Source of the DNA: UBA5189 sp040389445
GTDB taxonomy: Bacteria; Chloroflexota; Limnocylindria; Limnocylindrales; CSP1-4
Length of the DNA stretch: 64,000 nucleotides
Direction: 5' to 3'
Assembly (NCBI GenBank): GCA_040389445.1
Contig: JAZJZX010000010.1
Location: 232,905-296,904, forward strand
The notes under the pieces were generated by a model. The model ran no database searches and was not told the origin of the DNA. It worked only from the letters and a program-made list of their open reading frames with translations. Below are positions 51,424-61,050 of this stretch, one piece after another (the first letter of the stretch is position 1; the number at the start of each line of letters is the position of its first letter). Both the position numbers and the translations under genes were made by a program.

Positions 51424-51771
51424 ATGACTCCTGAAGGCCATATCCTGTCGGCGTGGATCACCTTCTCCGCCCGGCGCGACGGCGACGTGACGATCGCCCA
51501 GGCGCAGGCCCTGGAGCGACCATCCGATCCGTTCGACGAACTGGCCTACATGCTGGGCGGCAATCGCCAGAACAACCGGTTCTGGGAAGCGACGCTGCGC
51601 AACCTCGCGACCGCGGTCGGGGTCGCGGCACCGGCGATCGACACGCAGGTCGTGTGCATCGATCGCAATCGGCAGTGGCGCTACTGGCGCAACGTCCGCA
51701 ACAGCGCAAGCATTCGGTCTGCGCGACGGACGCTGACGGCTCCCTTCCGCAAGCTCACCGGCCGGGGGTGA
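51424..51771 (+). CDS. Hypothetical protein, 115 residues
   Basis: From ATG 51424: DPFDELAYMLGGNRQNNRFW, ATLRNLATAVGVAAP and QVVCIDRNRQWRYWRNVRNS. Similar sequences occur in high-GC Gram-positive genomes, but I cannot assign a function. It lies 30 bp upstream of the oxidoreductase gene and is probably co-transcribed. Confidence 0.6.
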   Translation: MTPEGHILSAWITFSARRDGDVTIAQAQALERPSDPFDELAYMLGGNRQNNRFWEATLRNLATAVGVAAPAIDTQVVCIDRNRQWRYWRNVRNSASIRSARRTLTAPFRKLTGRG

Positions 51772-51801
51772 GGTCCGGGTTTCGATGAGCCGGGGCGTCG
51801 C

Positions 51802-53244
51802 GTGAAAAGCCCCGCGGACCTCGACGCGATCGTCGTGGGCGCCGGCCCGAACGGTCTGGCCGCCGCCATCACCCTGGCCCGCGCCGGGCGCTCCGTCCGC
51901 GTCTACGAGGCGGCCCCGGAGGCCGGCGGAGGAATGCGCACGTCCGAGCTCACGCTGCCCGGATTTCGCCACGACCTGTGCGCGACGATCATCCCGCTGA
52001 CCGTCGCGTCGCCGTTCTTCCGCAGCGTGGATCTCGCGGCGCGGGGAGTGAAGCTGATCCACCCGGACGCGCCGTTCGCGCACCCGCTCGACAACGGCGG
52101 CGCCGTGGTCCTGGAACGCTCGATCGAGGCGACCGCGGCCGGTCTCGGCGGACGTGACGGTCGGGCCTGGGGACGTCTCTTCGGACCGCTGGTGCGCGCT
52201 GCCGACGAACTCGCCGCGGAAATCCTGCGCCCGGTGGTCCACGTGCCGCGCCACCCGCTGGTGCTCGCCCGGTTCGGGCTTCCCGCGCTCCTGTCCGCGG
52301 AGCGCCTGGCGCGCACGCTGTTCCGGGACGCGCCGGCTCGGGCCCTCTTCGCCGGCGTCGCCGCGCACGCGATGCTCCGCCTCGATCGGCCACTGAGCGC
52401 CTCGTATGGACTCGCACTTGCAACGTTCGGGCATGCGGTCGGGTGGCCGATGGCGCGCGGCGGCTCGTCCGCGGTGACCGATGCCCTCGTTGCGGAGCTG
52501 CGCGACCTCGGTGGGGAGATTGTCACCGGCCACCAGGTGGATGCGATCACGTCATTGCCGGCCGCCCGAGCCGTCCTCTTCGACGTGACGCCACGCCAGT
52601 TGCTCGCCATCGCCGGCGAGCGGCTACCGGCACGAGTCCGGAAACGCGCCGCACGCTTCCGCTACGGCTCGGGCGTGTTCAAGGTGGACTGGGCCCTGGA
52701 CGGCCCGGTCCCGTGGGCAGCGCCCGGGCCACGCCGCGCCGCGACCGTTCACCTCGGTGGGACGCTCGGTGAGATTGCCGCCGCCGAGGCGGACGTCGCA
52801 GCAGGGCGGCACCCGCAGCGCCCCTACGTCCTGTTCGTGCAGCACGGCCCGTGGGATCCATCCCGTGCGCCTGCCTCGCCCGTCGGTCGGACCACGGCCT
52901 GGGGCTATTGCCACGTGCCGTCCGGGTCGACCGTCGACATGACCGACCGCATCGAGGCCCAGGTGGAGCGCTTCGCGCCGGGATTTCGCGATCGGATCAT
53001 CGGGCGCGCCGTCCACGGACCGGCAGCGATGGAGGCCCACAACGCGAACTATGTCGGAGGGGACATCAATGGCGGAATCGGCGACATCCGCCAGCTCCTG
53101 TTCAGGCCCTGGCCTGCACTCGATCCATACCGGGTGGGCGCAGGCCTGTATCTGTGCTCCTCATCGACGCCACCGGGCGGCGGCATCCACGGCATGAGCG
53201 GGTTCCATGCCGCCCGCTCGGCCCTCCACCACGAGTTTCGCTGA
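51802..53244 (+). CDS. FAD-dependent phytoene-desaturase-like oxidoreductase
   Basis: 480 residues from GTG 51802. The FAD-binding Rossmann motif VVGAGPNGLAAAITLARAGR is at the N-terminus with the ribose-binding Glu in VRVYEAAPEAGGG. The C-terminal FAD signature is GLYLCSSSTPPGGGIHGMSG. The length and layout match the carotenoid desaturase/amine oxidase superfamily. No carotenoid genes are nearby, so the substrate is open. Confidence 0.9.
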   Translation: MKSPADLDAIVVGAGPNGLAAAITLARAGRSVRVYEAAPEAGGGMRTSELTLPGFRHDLCATIIPLTVASPFFRSVDLAARGVKLIHPDAPFAHPLDNGGAVVLERSIEATAAGLGGRDGRAWGRLFGPLVRAADELAAEILRPVVHVPRHPLVLARFGLPALLSAERLARTLFRDAPARALFAGVAAHAMLRLDRPLSASYGLALATFGHAVGWPMARGGSSAVTDALVAELRDLGGEIVTGHQVDAITSLPAARAVLFDVTPRQLLAIAGERLPARVRKRAARFRYGSGVFKVDWALDGPVPWAAPGPRRAATVHLGGTLGEIAAAEADVAAGRHPQRPYVLFVQHGPWDPSRAPASPVGRTTAWGYCHVPSGSTVDMTDRIEAQVERFAPGFRDRIIGRAVHGPAAMEAHNANYVGGDINGGIGDIRQLLFRPWPALDPYRVGAGLYLCSSSTPPGGGIHGMSGFHAARSALHHEFR

Positions 53245-53291
53245 GACGCGGCACACCCTGCGGCAGGTCGCCGCAGACCCTCTGGCAGACC

Positions 53292-55028
53292 TCAGACGGC
53301 CTCAGGCTCGGCCGATGGTTCCTCAAGTCGGATCCCCTCCGGCAATACCGCGCGTGCCGCAGCCAGCGCGGCATCGAGATCGGCGCCGCGGGGACCGACG
53401 AGCACGAGGTCTCGTTCGGCCCGTCGTGCGGAACCGTCCCTGGCCGGTTCGGGTGAAACGGCGTCCGCCGCCGAGCTGATCGAAGCCGCAGCCGCAGCCG
53501 AAACGGCCGGCGCAGCCGGAGCCGAAACAGCCGGAGCCTCGCGGCGCAGCGTCTGGTCGCGGCGGAGTTGCAGGCCGTGGTAGACGAGCACCGCCGCAGC
53601 AACGAGCACCGCCCCGAGCGGTGTTGACAGCTCGGAAATGGCGTTTCCCGTCAGGGTCGCACCGAGCAGTGATCCAACGACGCGATACAGGATCACGGTG
53701 GCGCTGCCGAGGCCGGCCACGAGCGCGACGGCCATCGTGAGATACAGGAACGTCCGGCGGATCGTCGAGTTCGCTTCATCCTCGGGGTCGCTGCGACGTC
53801 GATTGACGACGATCGACCACTGCCATGCCCAGATGGCCAATCCCACGACGGCCATCGATAGCCATGTTGCGAACTCGGCCCTCCACGGGAACCCAGCCGG
53901 GTCCGATGTCCTGATGCCGCCGAACAACGTATCCATGGCAAGACCGAGGAGCCATGCGAAGGCCACCGCACCGAACGCGAGGGCCACGGCGGCCACGCCG
54001 TGTGACTCGATGCGTGACACGTGGGTTCCCCGAAGCGCATCCGCGCTAGCCGGTTCGCGATGGAGCCAGCGCGCATGCGCGAACCACGCGATGGCCCAGG
54101 GAACCGCGATCCCCAGGGGTGCCGCGATGAGGCCGGCCCAGCTCTCGTTCCCGCCCGGCTCCAGGCCGAGCACTGGACGGATGAAGGCCTCGATGGTCCG
54201 CGCGATTCCGGTCAGCGTGAAACCAGCGGCGATGAAGATCGTGGCGATAAGGGCCGCCAGGCGCGTCCTCGAGAGGCGCTCCTGTGAGCCGCGCCAGTCA
54301 TCGGCCGCCACGAGCGAGCTCGTGTAGCGCCAGTGGCCCAGCCACGCGATACCCCAGCCGACAAGGGTGATGCTGGACCCGAGCAGGGAGACGCCCTGGT
54401 AGTCGCCTTCGGCGGGCGACGCAGAGACGAGAGCCACGATGATCGACTCCAACGCGCCGGCGGCGACAACCAGGGCGCCGAGAGCAACACCGTAGAGATA
54501 CAGGCGCGGAAGCCACGCCGCGGCTTCATGCGCGGGCCCGGCCGCCAGGTCACGGCGCCGGACGAGGCCGTGGAACACCCATGCGCCAAGGCCGACGGAA
54601 AGGGCCGTCGCCGCATTCACCGGGTCGACGATGAAGAAGGTTGGGGAGACCCGGAACAGGTTCGCCAGAACTGCCTGGGCCAGGCCGATGGCACCGTTCA
54701 CCCAGGAGACGAGCGAGATCAGGAGCACGATCGAGAGGTACAGGGCCCGGATCGCCGATCCCCGCTCGTCGTCGTGCCCGGGTCGGGTGGACGACAGCCC
54801 GCGCTGCACGAACCACCAGTGCGCGGCCCAGACGGGGACCCCCACCCCGAGAAGTGCGATTGCCTGGCTGAGTCGCTGTCGGGATTCGCCGATGAAGGTC
54901 TCGAACGGGTGCTGCAGCACACCGCTGGAGGTCAGGATCACCTCGAGGAGCATGGAGAGCCCGACGCCGATGACGCCGAGGGCGATCCCGGACATCACAT
55001 AGAGGTAGATCCTCCGAATTGTCTGCAT
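53292..55028 (-). CDS. Multi-pass membrane protein, DUF5671-like repeats
   Basis: 578 residues from ATG 55028 (MQTIRRIYLYVMSG) with GGAGG about 11 bases upstream. Contains three or four repeats of a unit that begins RRxYLYxxxxxAL and continues with two helices, for example WLPRLYLYGVALGALVVAAG and RRTFLYLTMAVALVAGLG; about 12 transmembrane segments in total. The C-terminus is cytosolic and Ala-rich. Function unknown. Confidence 0.82.
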   Translation of the reverse strand: MQTIRRIYLYVMSGIALGVIGVGLSMLLEVILTSSGVLQHPFETFIGESRQRLSQAIALLGVGVPVWAAHWWFVQRGLSSTRPGHDDERGSAIRALYLSIVLLISLVSWVNGAIGLAQAVLANLFRVSPTFFIVDPVNAATALSVGLGAWVFHGLVRRRDLAAGPAHEAAAWLPRLYLYGVALGALVVAAGALESIIVALVSASPAEGDYQGVSLLGSSITLVGWGIAWLGHWRYTSSLVAADDWRGSQERLSRTRLAALIATIFIAAGFTLTGIARTIEAFIRPVLGLEPGGNESWAGLIAAPLGIAVPWAIAWFAHARWLHREPASADALRGTHVSRIESHGVAAVALAFGAVAFAWLLGLAMDTLFGGIRTSDPAGFPWRAEFATWLSMAVVGLAIWAWQWSIVVNRRRSDPEDEANSTIRRTFLYLTMAVALVAGLGSATVILYRVVGSLLGATLTGNAISELSTPLGAVLVAAAVLVYHGLQLRRDQTLRREAPAVSAPAAPAVSAAAAASISSAADAVSPEPARDGSARRAERDLVLVGPRGADLDAALAAARAVLPEGIRLEEPSAEPEAV

Positions 55029-55288
55029 CTCGGCCCTGCCTCCCATCATCACCGAGCCTGCGCCCGTCCGATATGGGAGACGCCCCATCGACGGATCTGT
55101 TACCTCAGGACCAGATACCCCCACGGCGAGTGGTAGGCGGTCCGGTACCCCTCCTTGCGTCTCTCCGCATCGCAATTCGTGCTCGCGGCGTCAACTGCAG
55201 AGGCCGATTTCCGCCCATCGACTCGCCCAACACCCGCACCAGGCGTACCTGGCGCGAGGCCTCGGAACTGGCCCGTGGCCACGGGAGC

Positions 55289-57475
55289 TCAGCGCCAGGC
55301 GCTCTTCGCCGCGTCCGGATAGAGGCGAACCCGCCGATACGGCTCGCGGCCGCGCGACCTGGAGACGAGATTCGCGCGCTCGGCCATCTGATGTTGCAGC
55401 CGACGGATGTAGGCGTTCTGGGGTGACAGCTCCACCGGCTCGGACTGCTCCAGGACCATGCCGATCGCCTCTTCCGTCTCTCGCAGGGCCGCATCCCGCG
55501 GGTCCAGCTCGAGCGCGAAGATCGAGGTCAGCGACGACTGCATCTGCGGGATCGTGTTGTGCTTCAGGACGTAGATCGGGAGTGCCCGCTCCTCCGCCTC
55601 GCGCACCAGCGGGGTTTTCTGGCGGTAGTCGGTCCGAACCGTCATGACCACGTCCGCCTCGTCGACGTCGATGGCGATCACCACCGGCAGCTGGAGCTCG
55701 CGGATTGCCTGCTCCAGGCGCTTCCGGCTGATTCCCTGGGGCAGCACCCGGAGGGTCGGGAGGCCCTGGACCGAACGCAGACCGAGCATCCCTTCCTCGT
55801 CGAGTCCGGTGTCGAAGTCCGCGTCCGACGAGGGCACGGCCGGTGCGCGAGCGTCCAGGTCCGGGGCCGCGTCCAACACGTTGACCGGCGCCGTGCCCTC
55901 GTCAACCTTGAGAGCATCGATGGCCTTCGAGGCCGATGCGCGCCATTCCCGCTGTCGAGCCAGCTCGCGTGCCTCGCGCGCACGCGCATCAGGAGGAGGG
56001 GCGCTGCCCCGCTCCAGGGGGCCCCGATCCGCGATCTCACCGGCCACGAACGGCGCGTCCGCGGATCCCCGGACGCCCGAGCCGCCCCGGACGCCGGCCC
56101 CGCGCGCGGCACCGGCACCGCCGCGATTGCCATCCGGGCTGCTCGTCGGACCGCCCCGGGTGGGACGCCAGGATCCGGACGCTCCGGGCCGATAACCCGA
56201 TCGATATCCGGACCGCTCGCCCCCCTGGAAGGCCACTCCTCCGGCGCCGTAGCCCGGTCGGTAGGACGCGTCACCCCGCCAGCCGGGCTCCATTCGCCAC
56301 GATGAGCCGCTCCCGGTGAGACCAGAGAACCGGTCGTCGAGTCCGTCCCGGGGTGACGGCTTCGGCCGCGACTGGGATCGATGCACGCCCGCCTCGTCGC
56401 GCCAGCGCTGCTCACCACTGACCGCCTCGCCGCGAAGCAGCGCATCGACGGTCTCGGCGACATCGGCATGGGTGAGCACCCGCTCGCGCTCCTGGATCTC
56501 GATGATGACGTCGAACGTCGGCGGTGCCTTCCGCTCGAGCACGCTCTTCTGGGTGCGGCGGCGGCGCGCTTCCTCGTCGCCGAGCGTGACGCTCTGGATC
56601 CCGCCGATGAGGTCGGACAGCGTCGGGTTGAGCATCAGGTTATCCAGGTTGTTGCCGTGGGCCGTGCCGATCAACTGGACACCGCGTTCCGCGATGGTCC
56701 GCGCCGCAAGGGCCTCGAGTTCGGTCCCGATCTCGTCGATGACGATGACCTGGGGCATGTGATTCTCGACCGCCTCGATCATCACCTCGTGCTGCACGGA
56801 CGGCGTCCGCACCTGCATCCGGCGGGCCTTGCCGATGGCCGGATGCGGAATGTCGCCGTCGCCGGCGATCTCGTTCGAGGTGTCCACCACCACCACGCGC
56901 TTGCCGAAGTCGTCGGCAAGGACGCGGGCCGCTTCGCGCAGCATCGTGGTCTTGCCGATGCCGGGGCGGCCCATGATCAGGATCGACTTCCCGCTCTCGA
57001 CGAAATCCGCGATGATGTCGATGGTGCCGTACACGGCCCGCCCGATCCGGCAGGTCAGCCCGACGATCTTGCCGTTCCGGTTCCGGATCGCGCTGATCCG
57101 GTGCAACGTCCGCTCGATCCCGGCGCGATTGTCGTCCCCGAAGGTCCCGATGTGGTCGACGACGTGGGCGATGTCCGCCTCGGTGATCTCCCGATCCAGC
57201 AGCGTGACTTCCGAATCGGGAAAGCGTGCCTCCGGCCGGCGGCCGAGGTCGAGGACGACCTCGATGACGGCAGACTGGTCCGGCAGGGAGTGCATGGCAG
57301 CCACGATCTCGGGCGGCAGGGCGGACAGCAGCGCGTCGAGATTGTCGATGGTCTCGCGGCGCTCGGCGCGATCGGCAGGTTCGGCGCGCTCCGCGCGTTC
57401 GGGGCGTTCCGGGGCCTCGGCGCGATCGGCAGGTTCGGCGCGTTCCGCGCGCTCGGGGCGTTCGTCAGGAGCCAC
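55289..57475 (-). CDS. SpoIIIAA-like AAA ATPase with R3H domain
   Basis: 728 residues. After an N-terminal Arg/Glu/Ala/Pro repeat (RPERAERAEPADRAE, residues 6-40) comes an AAA ATPase: Walker A GRPGIGKTTMLREAARVLAD near 168, Walker B VIVIDEIGTELEA, and ATIAERGVQLIGTAHGNNLD. A Gly/Arg/Ser-rich linker (about 380-500) follows. The last 100 residues contain an R3H-type motif with QNAYIRRLQHQMAERANLVS and a closing basic tail. Homologues without the linker occur in cyanobacteria, plastids and Chloroflexota. Precise role not established. Confidence 0.9.
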   Translation of the reverse strand: MAPDERPERAERAEPADRAEAPERPERAERAEPADRAERRETIDNLDALLSALPPEIVAAMHSLPDQSAVIEVVLDLGRRPEARFPDSEVTLLDREITEADIAHVVDHIGTFGDDNRAGIERTLHRISAIRNRNGKIVGLTCRIGRAVYGTIDIIADFVESGKSILIMGRPGIGKTTMLREAARVLADDFGKRVVVVDTSNEIAGDGDIPHPAIGKARRMQVRTPSVQHEVMIEAVENHMPQVIVIDEIGTELEALAARTIAERGVQLIGTAHGNNLDNLMLNPTLSDLIGGIQSVTLGDEEARRRRTQKSVLERKAPPTFDVIIEIQERERVLTHADVAETVDALLRGEAVSGEQRWRDEAGVHRSQSRPKPSPRDGLDDRFSGLTGSGSSWRMEPGWRGDASYRPGYGAGGVAFQGGERSGYRSGYRPGASGSWRPTRGGPTSSPDGNRGGAGAARGAGVRGGSGVRGSADAPFVAGEIADRGPLERGSAPPPDARAREARELARQREWRASASKAIDALKVDEGTAPVNVLDAAPDLDARAPAVPSSDADFDTGLDEEGMLGLRSVQGLPTLRVLPQGISRKRLEQAIRELQLPVVIAIDVDEADVVMTVRTDYRQKTPLVREAEERALPIYVLKHNTIPQMQSSLTSIFALELDPRDAALRETEEAIGMVLEQSEPVELSPQNAYIRRLQHQMAERANLVSRSRGREPYRRVRLYPDAAKSAWR

Positions 57476-58550
57476 GCGTGACCTCCCATGGGCGGACGCC
57501 GGCCGGCACGAGGGCTGGTTCGGCGACGCGAACGAGGGTTTCCTTCATGAGCAGCGTGACGGTGGCAATGGTCCGGAATCCTGCCTCCTCGAGTCGATGA
57601 TCCAGGGGTGCCTCATAGGTTCGCACGGGAGCAATCACGCCATACGCCTGCGCCTGTTCCCCGGCCTTGCCGAGGCGGGCGCGAATGTCGCCGAGCCCGA
57701 AATCGATCAGGTCGCTCAGATCGGCCTCGGGCCGACCCATCACGCGCAGGTAGTGGGGCTGATCCTCGCGCGCGACGCCCAGCTGGATGAAGCCGTCGAG
57801 ACCCACGCGGTCGGCGGATTCGAGCACGTAGCCCTCGATGTCGGCAAACCGCAGGATCGGGGCGAGGCTGCTGCGGGGCACCCGCCAGTGCGATCCCTGG
57901 CGCTCCCAGTCCGGGATCCGGAATGACTCCAGGCGTCGCACGGGCGCCGGGGTGACCGAGGTGTAGAGCTGCATGAGCGCAACCGCGTCTCGCGGCGTCG
58001 CGGTCCGGATGCGGGCCGCCACCCGACGATCGTCGGGCCACGGCTCGGGGAGCCGCCCGGCTTCACGATGCTGGATCCGTTCCTCACCGTAACGGGCAAA
58101 CCCGGCCTGCATGAACAGCTCGACGTTGCCGCCCGCATCGGTGCAGGCGACGTGGAAGTGGGCGGCTCCCCGTTTCTGTCCTTCCCGCAGGACCTGCTGC
58201 ACGAGGCGGAAGCGAATGTCGCCGGCGCTGGCGCCGGCCAGGCCGGCGAGGCCGTCCAGCTCCACGATCGTCCAATCGTCTCGATGGCTCTCCCGCTCCA
58301 CGCGCACCAGTCCGGCGACGCGCCTGTCTTCCTCATAGACGTACAGGAGGTCGTTCGGTCGGAAGGCACCCAGGGGCAGTCGGAAGAGGCTGAAGACCCC
58401 GATCCGGGGGCCCGTGACCGGCAGGCCCAGTGAGCGGCCCCCTGCGGCGTCGTCCTCGCACAGGCGCGACAGCTCCCCGAGCGCCGCCAGATCGGTCAGG
58501 CGAGCTGCCCGCACCTTGCCGGTGGCCCGCGGTGTCCGTGATGAGGTCAT
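57465..58550 (-). CDS. Double GNAT acetyltransferase-like protein
   Basis: 361 residues. The N-terminal half (KVRAARLTDLAALGELSRLC to FMQAGFARYGEER) is a GNAT fold; the second half (ARIRTATPRDAVALMQLYTS to HRLEEAGFRTIATVTLLMKE) looks like a second degenerate copy. I see no clear Q/RxxGxG/A in either, so catalytic activity is unsure. It overlaps the R3H ATPase gene by 11 bp downstream and the pdxT stop by 4 bp upstream. Confidence 0.8.
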   Translation of the reverse strand: MTSSRTPRATGKVRAARLTDLAALGELSRLCEDDAAGGRSLGLPVTGPRIGVFSLFRLPLGAFRPNDLLYVYEEDRRVAGLVRVERESHRDDWTIVELDGLAGLAGASAGDIRFRLVQQVLREGQKRGAAHFHVACTDAGGNVELFMQAGFARYGEERIQHREAGRLPEPWPDDRRVAARIRTATPRDAVALMQLYTSVTPAPVRRLESFRIPDWERQGSHWRVPRSSLAPILRFADIEGYVLESADRVGLDGFIQLGVAREDQPHYLRVMGRPEADLSDLIDFGLGDIRARLGKAGEQAQAYGVIAPVRTYEAPLDHRLEEAGFRTIATVTLLMKETLVRVAEPALVPAGVRPWEVTRGS

Positions 58551-59185
58551 CGACCGAGACCCGTCCGACGCGTCGGGTGGTGGCGGCGCCCGGAACCCTC
58601 GCCGGGATCGTCATGCTCGGCCGCCATCGTGGCGACGAGGCGATGGAAGCGTGTCTCGTCGGCCAGTTCGGGGTGGAACGCCGTCGCGATGACGTTCCGC
58701 TCCCGGACCGCCACGATCCGGCCGTCGTCGAGGGTTGCAAGGACATCGACGCCTGGGCCCGCGCGCTCGATGACCGGGGCCCGGATGAACACGCCGTGGA
58801 CCGGCTGGTCGCCCAGCACGGGCACGTCAACCGACGCCTCGAACGAGTCCAGCTGGCGCCCGAAGGCATTGCGTCGAACATCGACGTCGAGGAGCGGGAG
58901 GACCGGTTCGTCGCCGTCCACGATCTCGCTCGACAGGAGGATCATGCCGGCGCAGGTCCCGAACAGGGGCGCGCCCGACCTGGCCAGCTCGAGGATCGGC
59001 TCACGGAGGCCCCAGCGTTCGATGAGGCGCCGCTGGGCGGTCGATTCGCCGCCGGGCAGGATCAGCCCGCTGACGCCCTCGAGATCGGACGGCAGCCGGA
59101 CCTCGATCCCCTCGACACCGATGGCGTCGAGCGTCGCCATGTGTTCGGCGAACGCCCCCTGGACGGCGAGAACCCCGATTCGCAT
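58547..59185 (-). CDS. pdxT: Pyridoxal 5'-phosphate synthase glutaminase subunit
   Basis: 212 residues from ATG 59185 (MRIGVLAVQGAFAEH). Supplies ammonia to PdxS. Signature GLILPGGESTAQRRLIERWG, catalytic Cys in FGTCAGMILL, and AFHPELADETRFH with the His-Glu pair. The C-terminus is followed by about 20 extra residues, rich in His and Arg. Follows pdxS on the minus strand. Confidence 0.96.
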   Translation of the reverse strand: MRIGVLAVQGAFAEHMATLDAIGVEGIEVRLPSDLEGVSGLILPGGESTAQRRLIERWGLREPILELARSGAPLFGTCAGMILLSSEIVDGDEPVLPLLDVDVRRNAFGRQLDSFEASVDVPVLGDQPVHGVFIRAPVIERAGPGVDVLATLDDGRIVAVRERNVIATAFHPELADETRFHRLVATMAAEHDDPGEGSGRRHHPTRRTGLGR

Positions 59186-59217
59186 CGGTCGCACCTCGCC
59201 GTCGCCGGCGCGGCGAC

Positions 59218-60105
59218 CTACCAACCCCGACTGGCCAGCCGATCCGACTCGGCAAGCTGTTCCATGGAGATGCCGCGCATCGGGGCGCCCAGGCCCTTGC
59301 TGACCTCGGCCAGGATCTTCGGGTCGTCGAAATGGGTGGTCGCCTGGACGATGGCGTTGGCCATGCGGGCCGGATCCTCGCTCTTGAAGATCCCGGAGCC
59401 CACGAAGACGCCCTCGGCGCCCAGCTGCATCACCAGCGCCGCGTCGGCCGGGGTGGAGATGCCGCCGGCCACGAAATTGACCACGGGCAGCCGTCCGTCC
59501 TTCGCGATCTGCTTCACCAGTTCGTACGGCGCCTGGAGCTCCTTGGCGGCGACGAACAGCTCGTCGTCCCGCAGGCCCTGGAGCCGCCGGATCTCGGCGA
59601 GGACCTCGCGCAGCTGCCGGACCGCCTCGACGACGTTACCGGTGCCGGCCTCGCCCTTGGTCCGCATCATCGCCGCGCCCTCGTTGATCCGCCGGATGGC
59701 CTCGCCGAGGTTGCGGCAGCCACAGACGAACGGGACCTTGAAGGCGTGCTTGTCGATGTGGTTGGTCACGTCGGCCGGGGTGAGCACCTCGGATTCGTCG
59801 ATGTAGTCGACACCGAGGGCCTCGAGGATCTGGGCCTCGACGAAATGGCCGATCCGGGCCTTGGCCATCACCGGGATGGAGACGGCGTCCATGATCCCTT
59901 CGATCATCGACGGGTCGGACATGCGGGCGACGCCACCCGCGGCGCGGATATCCGAGGGCACGCGCTCGAGGGCCATGACGGCAACGGCGCCGGCGTCCTC
60001 GGCGATCTTCGCCTGATCCGCTGTGACGACGTCCATGATGACGCCGCCCTTGAGCATCTGGGCGAGACCCTTCTTCGTGGCCCAGGTGGAGGTTTCGACG
60101 GTCAT
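59218..60105 (-). CDS. pdxS: Pyridoxal 5'-phosphate synthase lyase subunit
   Basis: 295 residues. Makes PLP from ribose 5-phosphate, glyceraldehyde 3-phosphate and ammonia. The N-terminus (KKGLAQMLKGGVIMDVVTAD) and the active-site region SIPVMAKARIGHFVEAQILE with the catalytic Lys are well conserved, as is NFVAGGISTPADAALVMQLG. Upstream gene of pdxT, 32 bp from its ATG; normal length. Confidence 0.97.
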   Translation of the reverse strand: MTVETSTWATKKGLAQMLKGGVIMDVVTADQAKIAEDAGAVAVMALERVPSDIRAAGGVARMSDPSMIEGIMDAVSIPVMAKARIGHFVEAQILEALGVDYIDESEVLTPADVTNHIDKHAFKVPFVCGCRNLGEAIRRINEGAAMMRTKGEAGTGNVVEAVRQLREVLAEIRRLQGLRDDELFVAAKELQAPYELVKQIAKDGRLPVVNFVAGGISTPADAALVMQLGAEGVFVGSGIFKSEDPARMANAIVQATTHFDDPKILAEVSKGLGAPMRGISMEQLAESDRLASRGW

Positions 60106-60265
60106 GTTGGGACTGCTTCCTCAGGTCCATACCGCGGGTTTGCCGGTCCGCCAGCCTCGGGGTCATCGCCCGTTCGGGCCGTCCGGTTCGCCGCAGCGCG
60201 GCGCGATTATCGCACGAGCGCGCGCGACCTCCGAATCCGCGGCCGGTTGCCTGAGCGGCGTCGCC

Positions 60266-61012
60266 TCAGCGACCCACGGTTCGGACGACCCCGGACATCA
60301 GCCTGGTGGCGCGCCGCGCGGCCGTCGGCGAGAGGCGGCTGACCGCCTCCACGAGCTCGAGGACGTCGCCGTCGGGGAGACCGTCGAGCAGCTTCACCAG
60401 GCGGAGGACCGTTTCGTCCGGCACCTCGCCGAGCAGGCGCAGGGCACGCTCGAGCTCCCGCGGCTCGAGGCGCGGTACCAGCCCGACGGCGCGGTCGAAG
60501 AGACGGACGAAGACGAGGAACGTCGAAACCCAGTCGCGCAGGGCACCGAGTTCCCCATCGCGCGGGTTGGCCGCGGCGGCCTGGGCGACCTCGGCCGCGG
60601 CTGTCTCGAGGACACCGATGATCGGATCGCCTTCCCGGACCTTCCGTTCGGCCACGACGCGACCGAACCAGCGCCAGTGATCCCCGACCGCCTGGTAGGC
60701 CGCGCCAGCCGGCCCGCGTCGGCCGACGCGTCGCGGCTCGGCGATCCGTTCCACGAGGCCCCAGGCTTCGGCATCGGCGAGCGCCAGGCTGGCCGCGCGA
60801 TGCGACAGACCGAGTGCCTCGCGAACCTCGCGCTCCGTGAGGGCGTCCTGGCGCGTCATCAGGTAGGCATGCACGCGGGCGATCGCGGGCGCCACGCCCC
60901 AGGCCGCGCCCATTGCGCCCCAGGCGTCGGCGAGGCGCAGCCGGATGGCCTCCGCCGCGGGCGAGCCGGGCTCGGAAACCTGCGACTTGACAGTAGCGTG
61001 TTGCAGCGTCAT
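60266..61012 (-). CDS. GbsR/MarR-like transcriptional regulator
   Basis: 248 residues. Winged helix-turn-helix at about 35-95 (VAPAIARVHAYLMTRQDALT, EALGLSHRAASLALADAEAW, GLVERIAEPR). C-terminal helical domain with a Leu-rich amphipathic series (ELERALRLLGEVPDETVLRL). Divergent from the epimerase gene with 38 bp between the two starts, so it may regulate it. Confidence 0.85.
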   Translation of the reverse strand: MTLQHATVKSQVSEPGSPAAEAIRLRLADAWGAMGAAWGVAPAIARVHAYLMTRQDALTEREVREALGLSHRAASLALADAEAWGLVERIAEPRRVGRRGPAGAAYQAVGDHWRWFGRVVAERKVREGDPIIGVLETAAAEVAQAAAANPRDGELGALRDWVSTFLVFVRLFDRAVGLVPRLEPRELERALRLLGEVPDETVLRLVKLLDGLPDGDVLELVEAVSRLSPTAARRATRLMSGVVRTVGR

Positions 61013-61050
61013 AACTTGCTAGGCGACAGTAGCACAAAGGATGCACGGAC
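60983..61050. promoter_or_regulatory. Divergent promoter with GACAGTAGC direct repeats
   Basis: GACAGTAGC occurs twice, near 60989 (inside the start of the regulator gene) and near 61025 (in the gap), 36 bp apart. This fits operator half-sites for the regulator. No -10/-35 boxes are evident. Confidence 0.45.

Noticed and set aside
60106..60265. Possible riboswitch upstream of pdxS
   Set aside because: The 160-bp leader shows no arrangement that I can match to a known riboswitch class.
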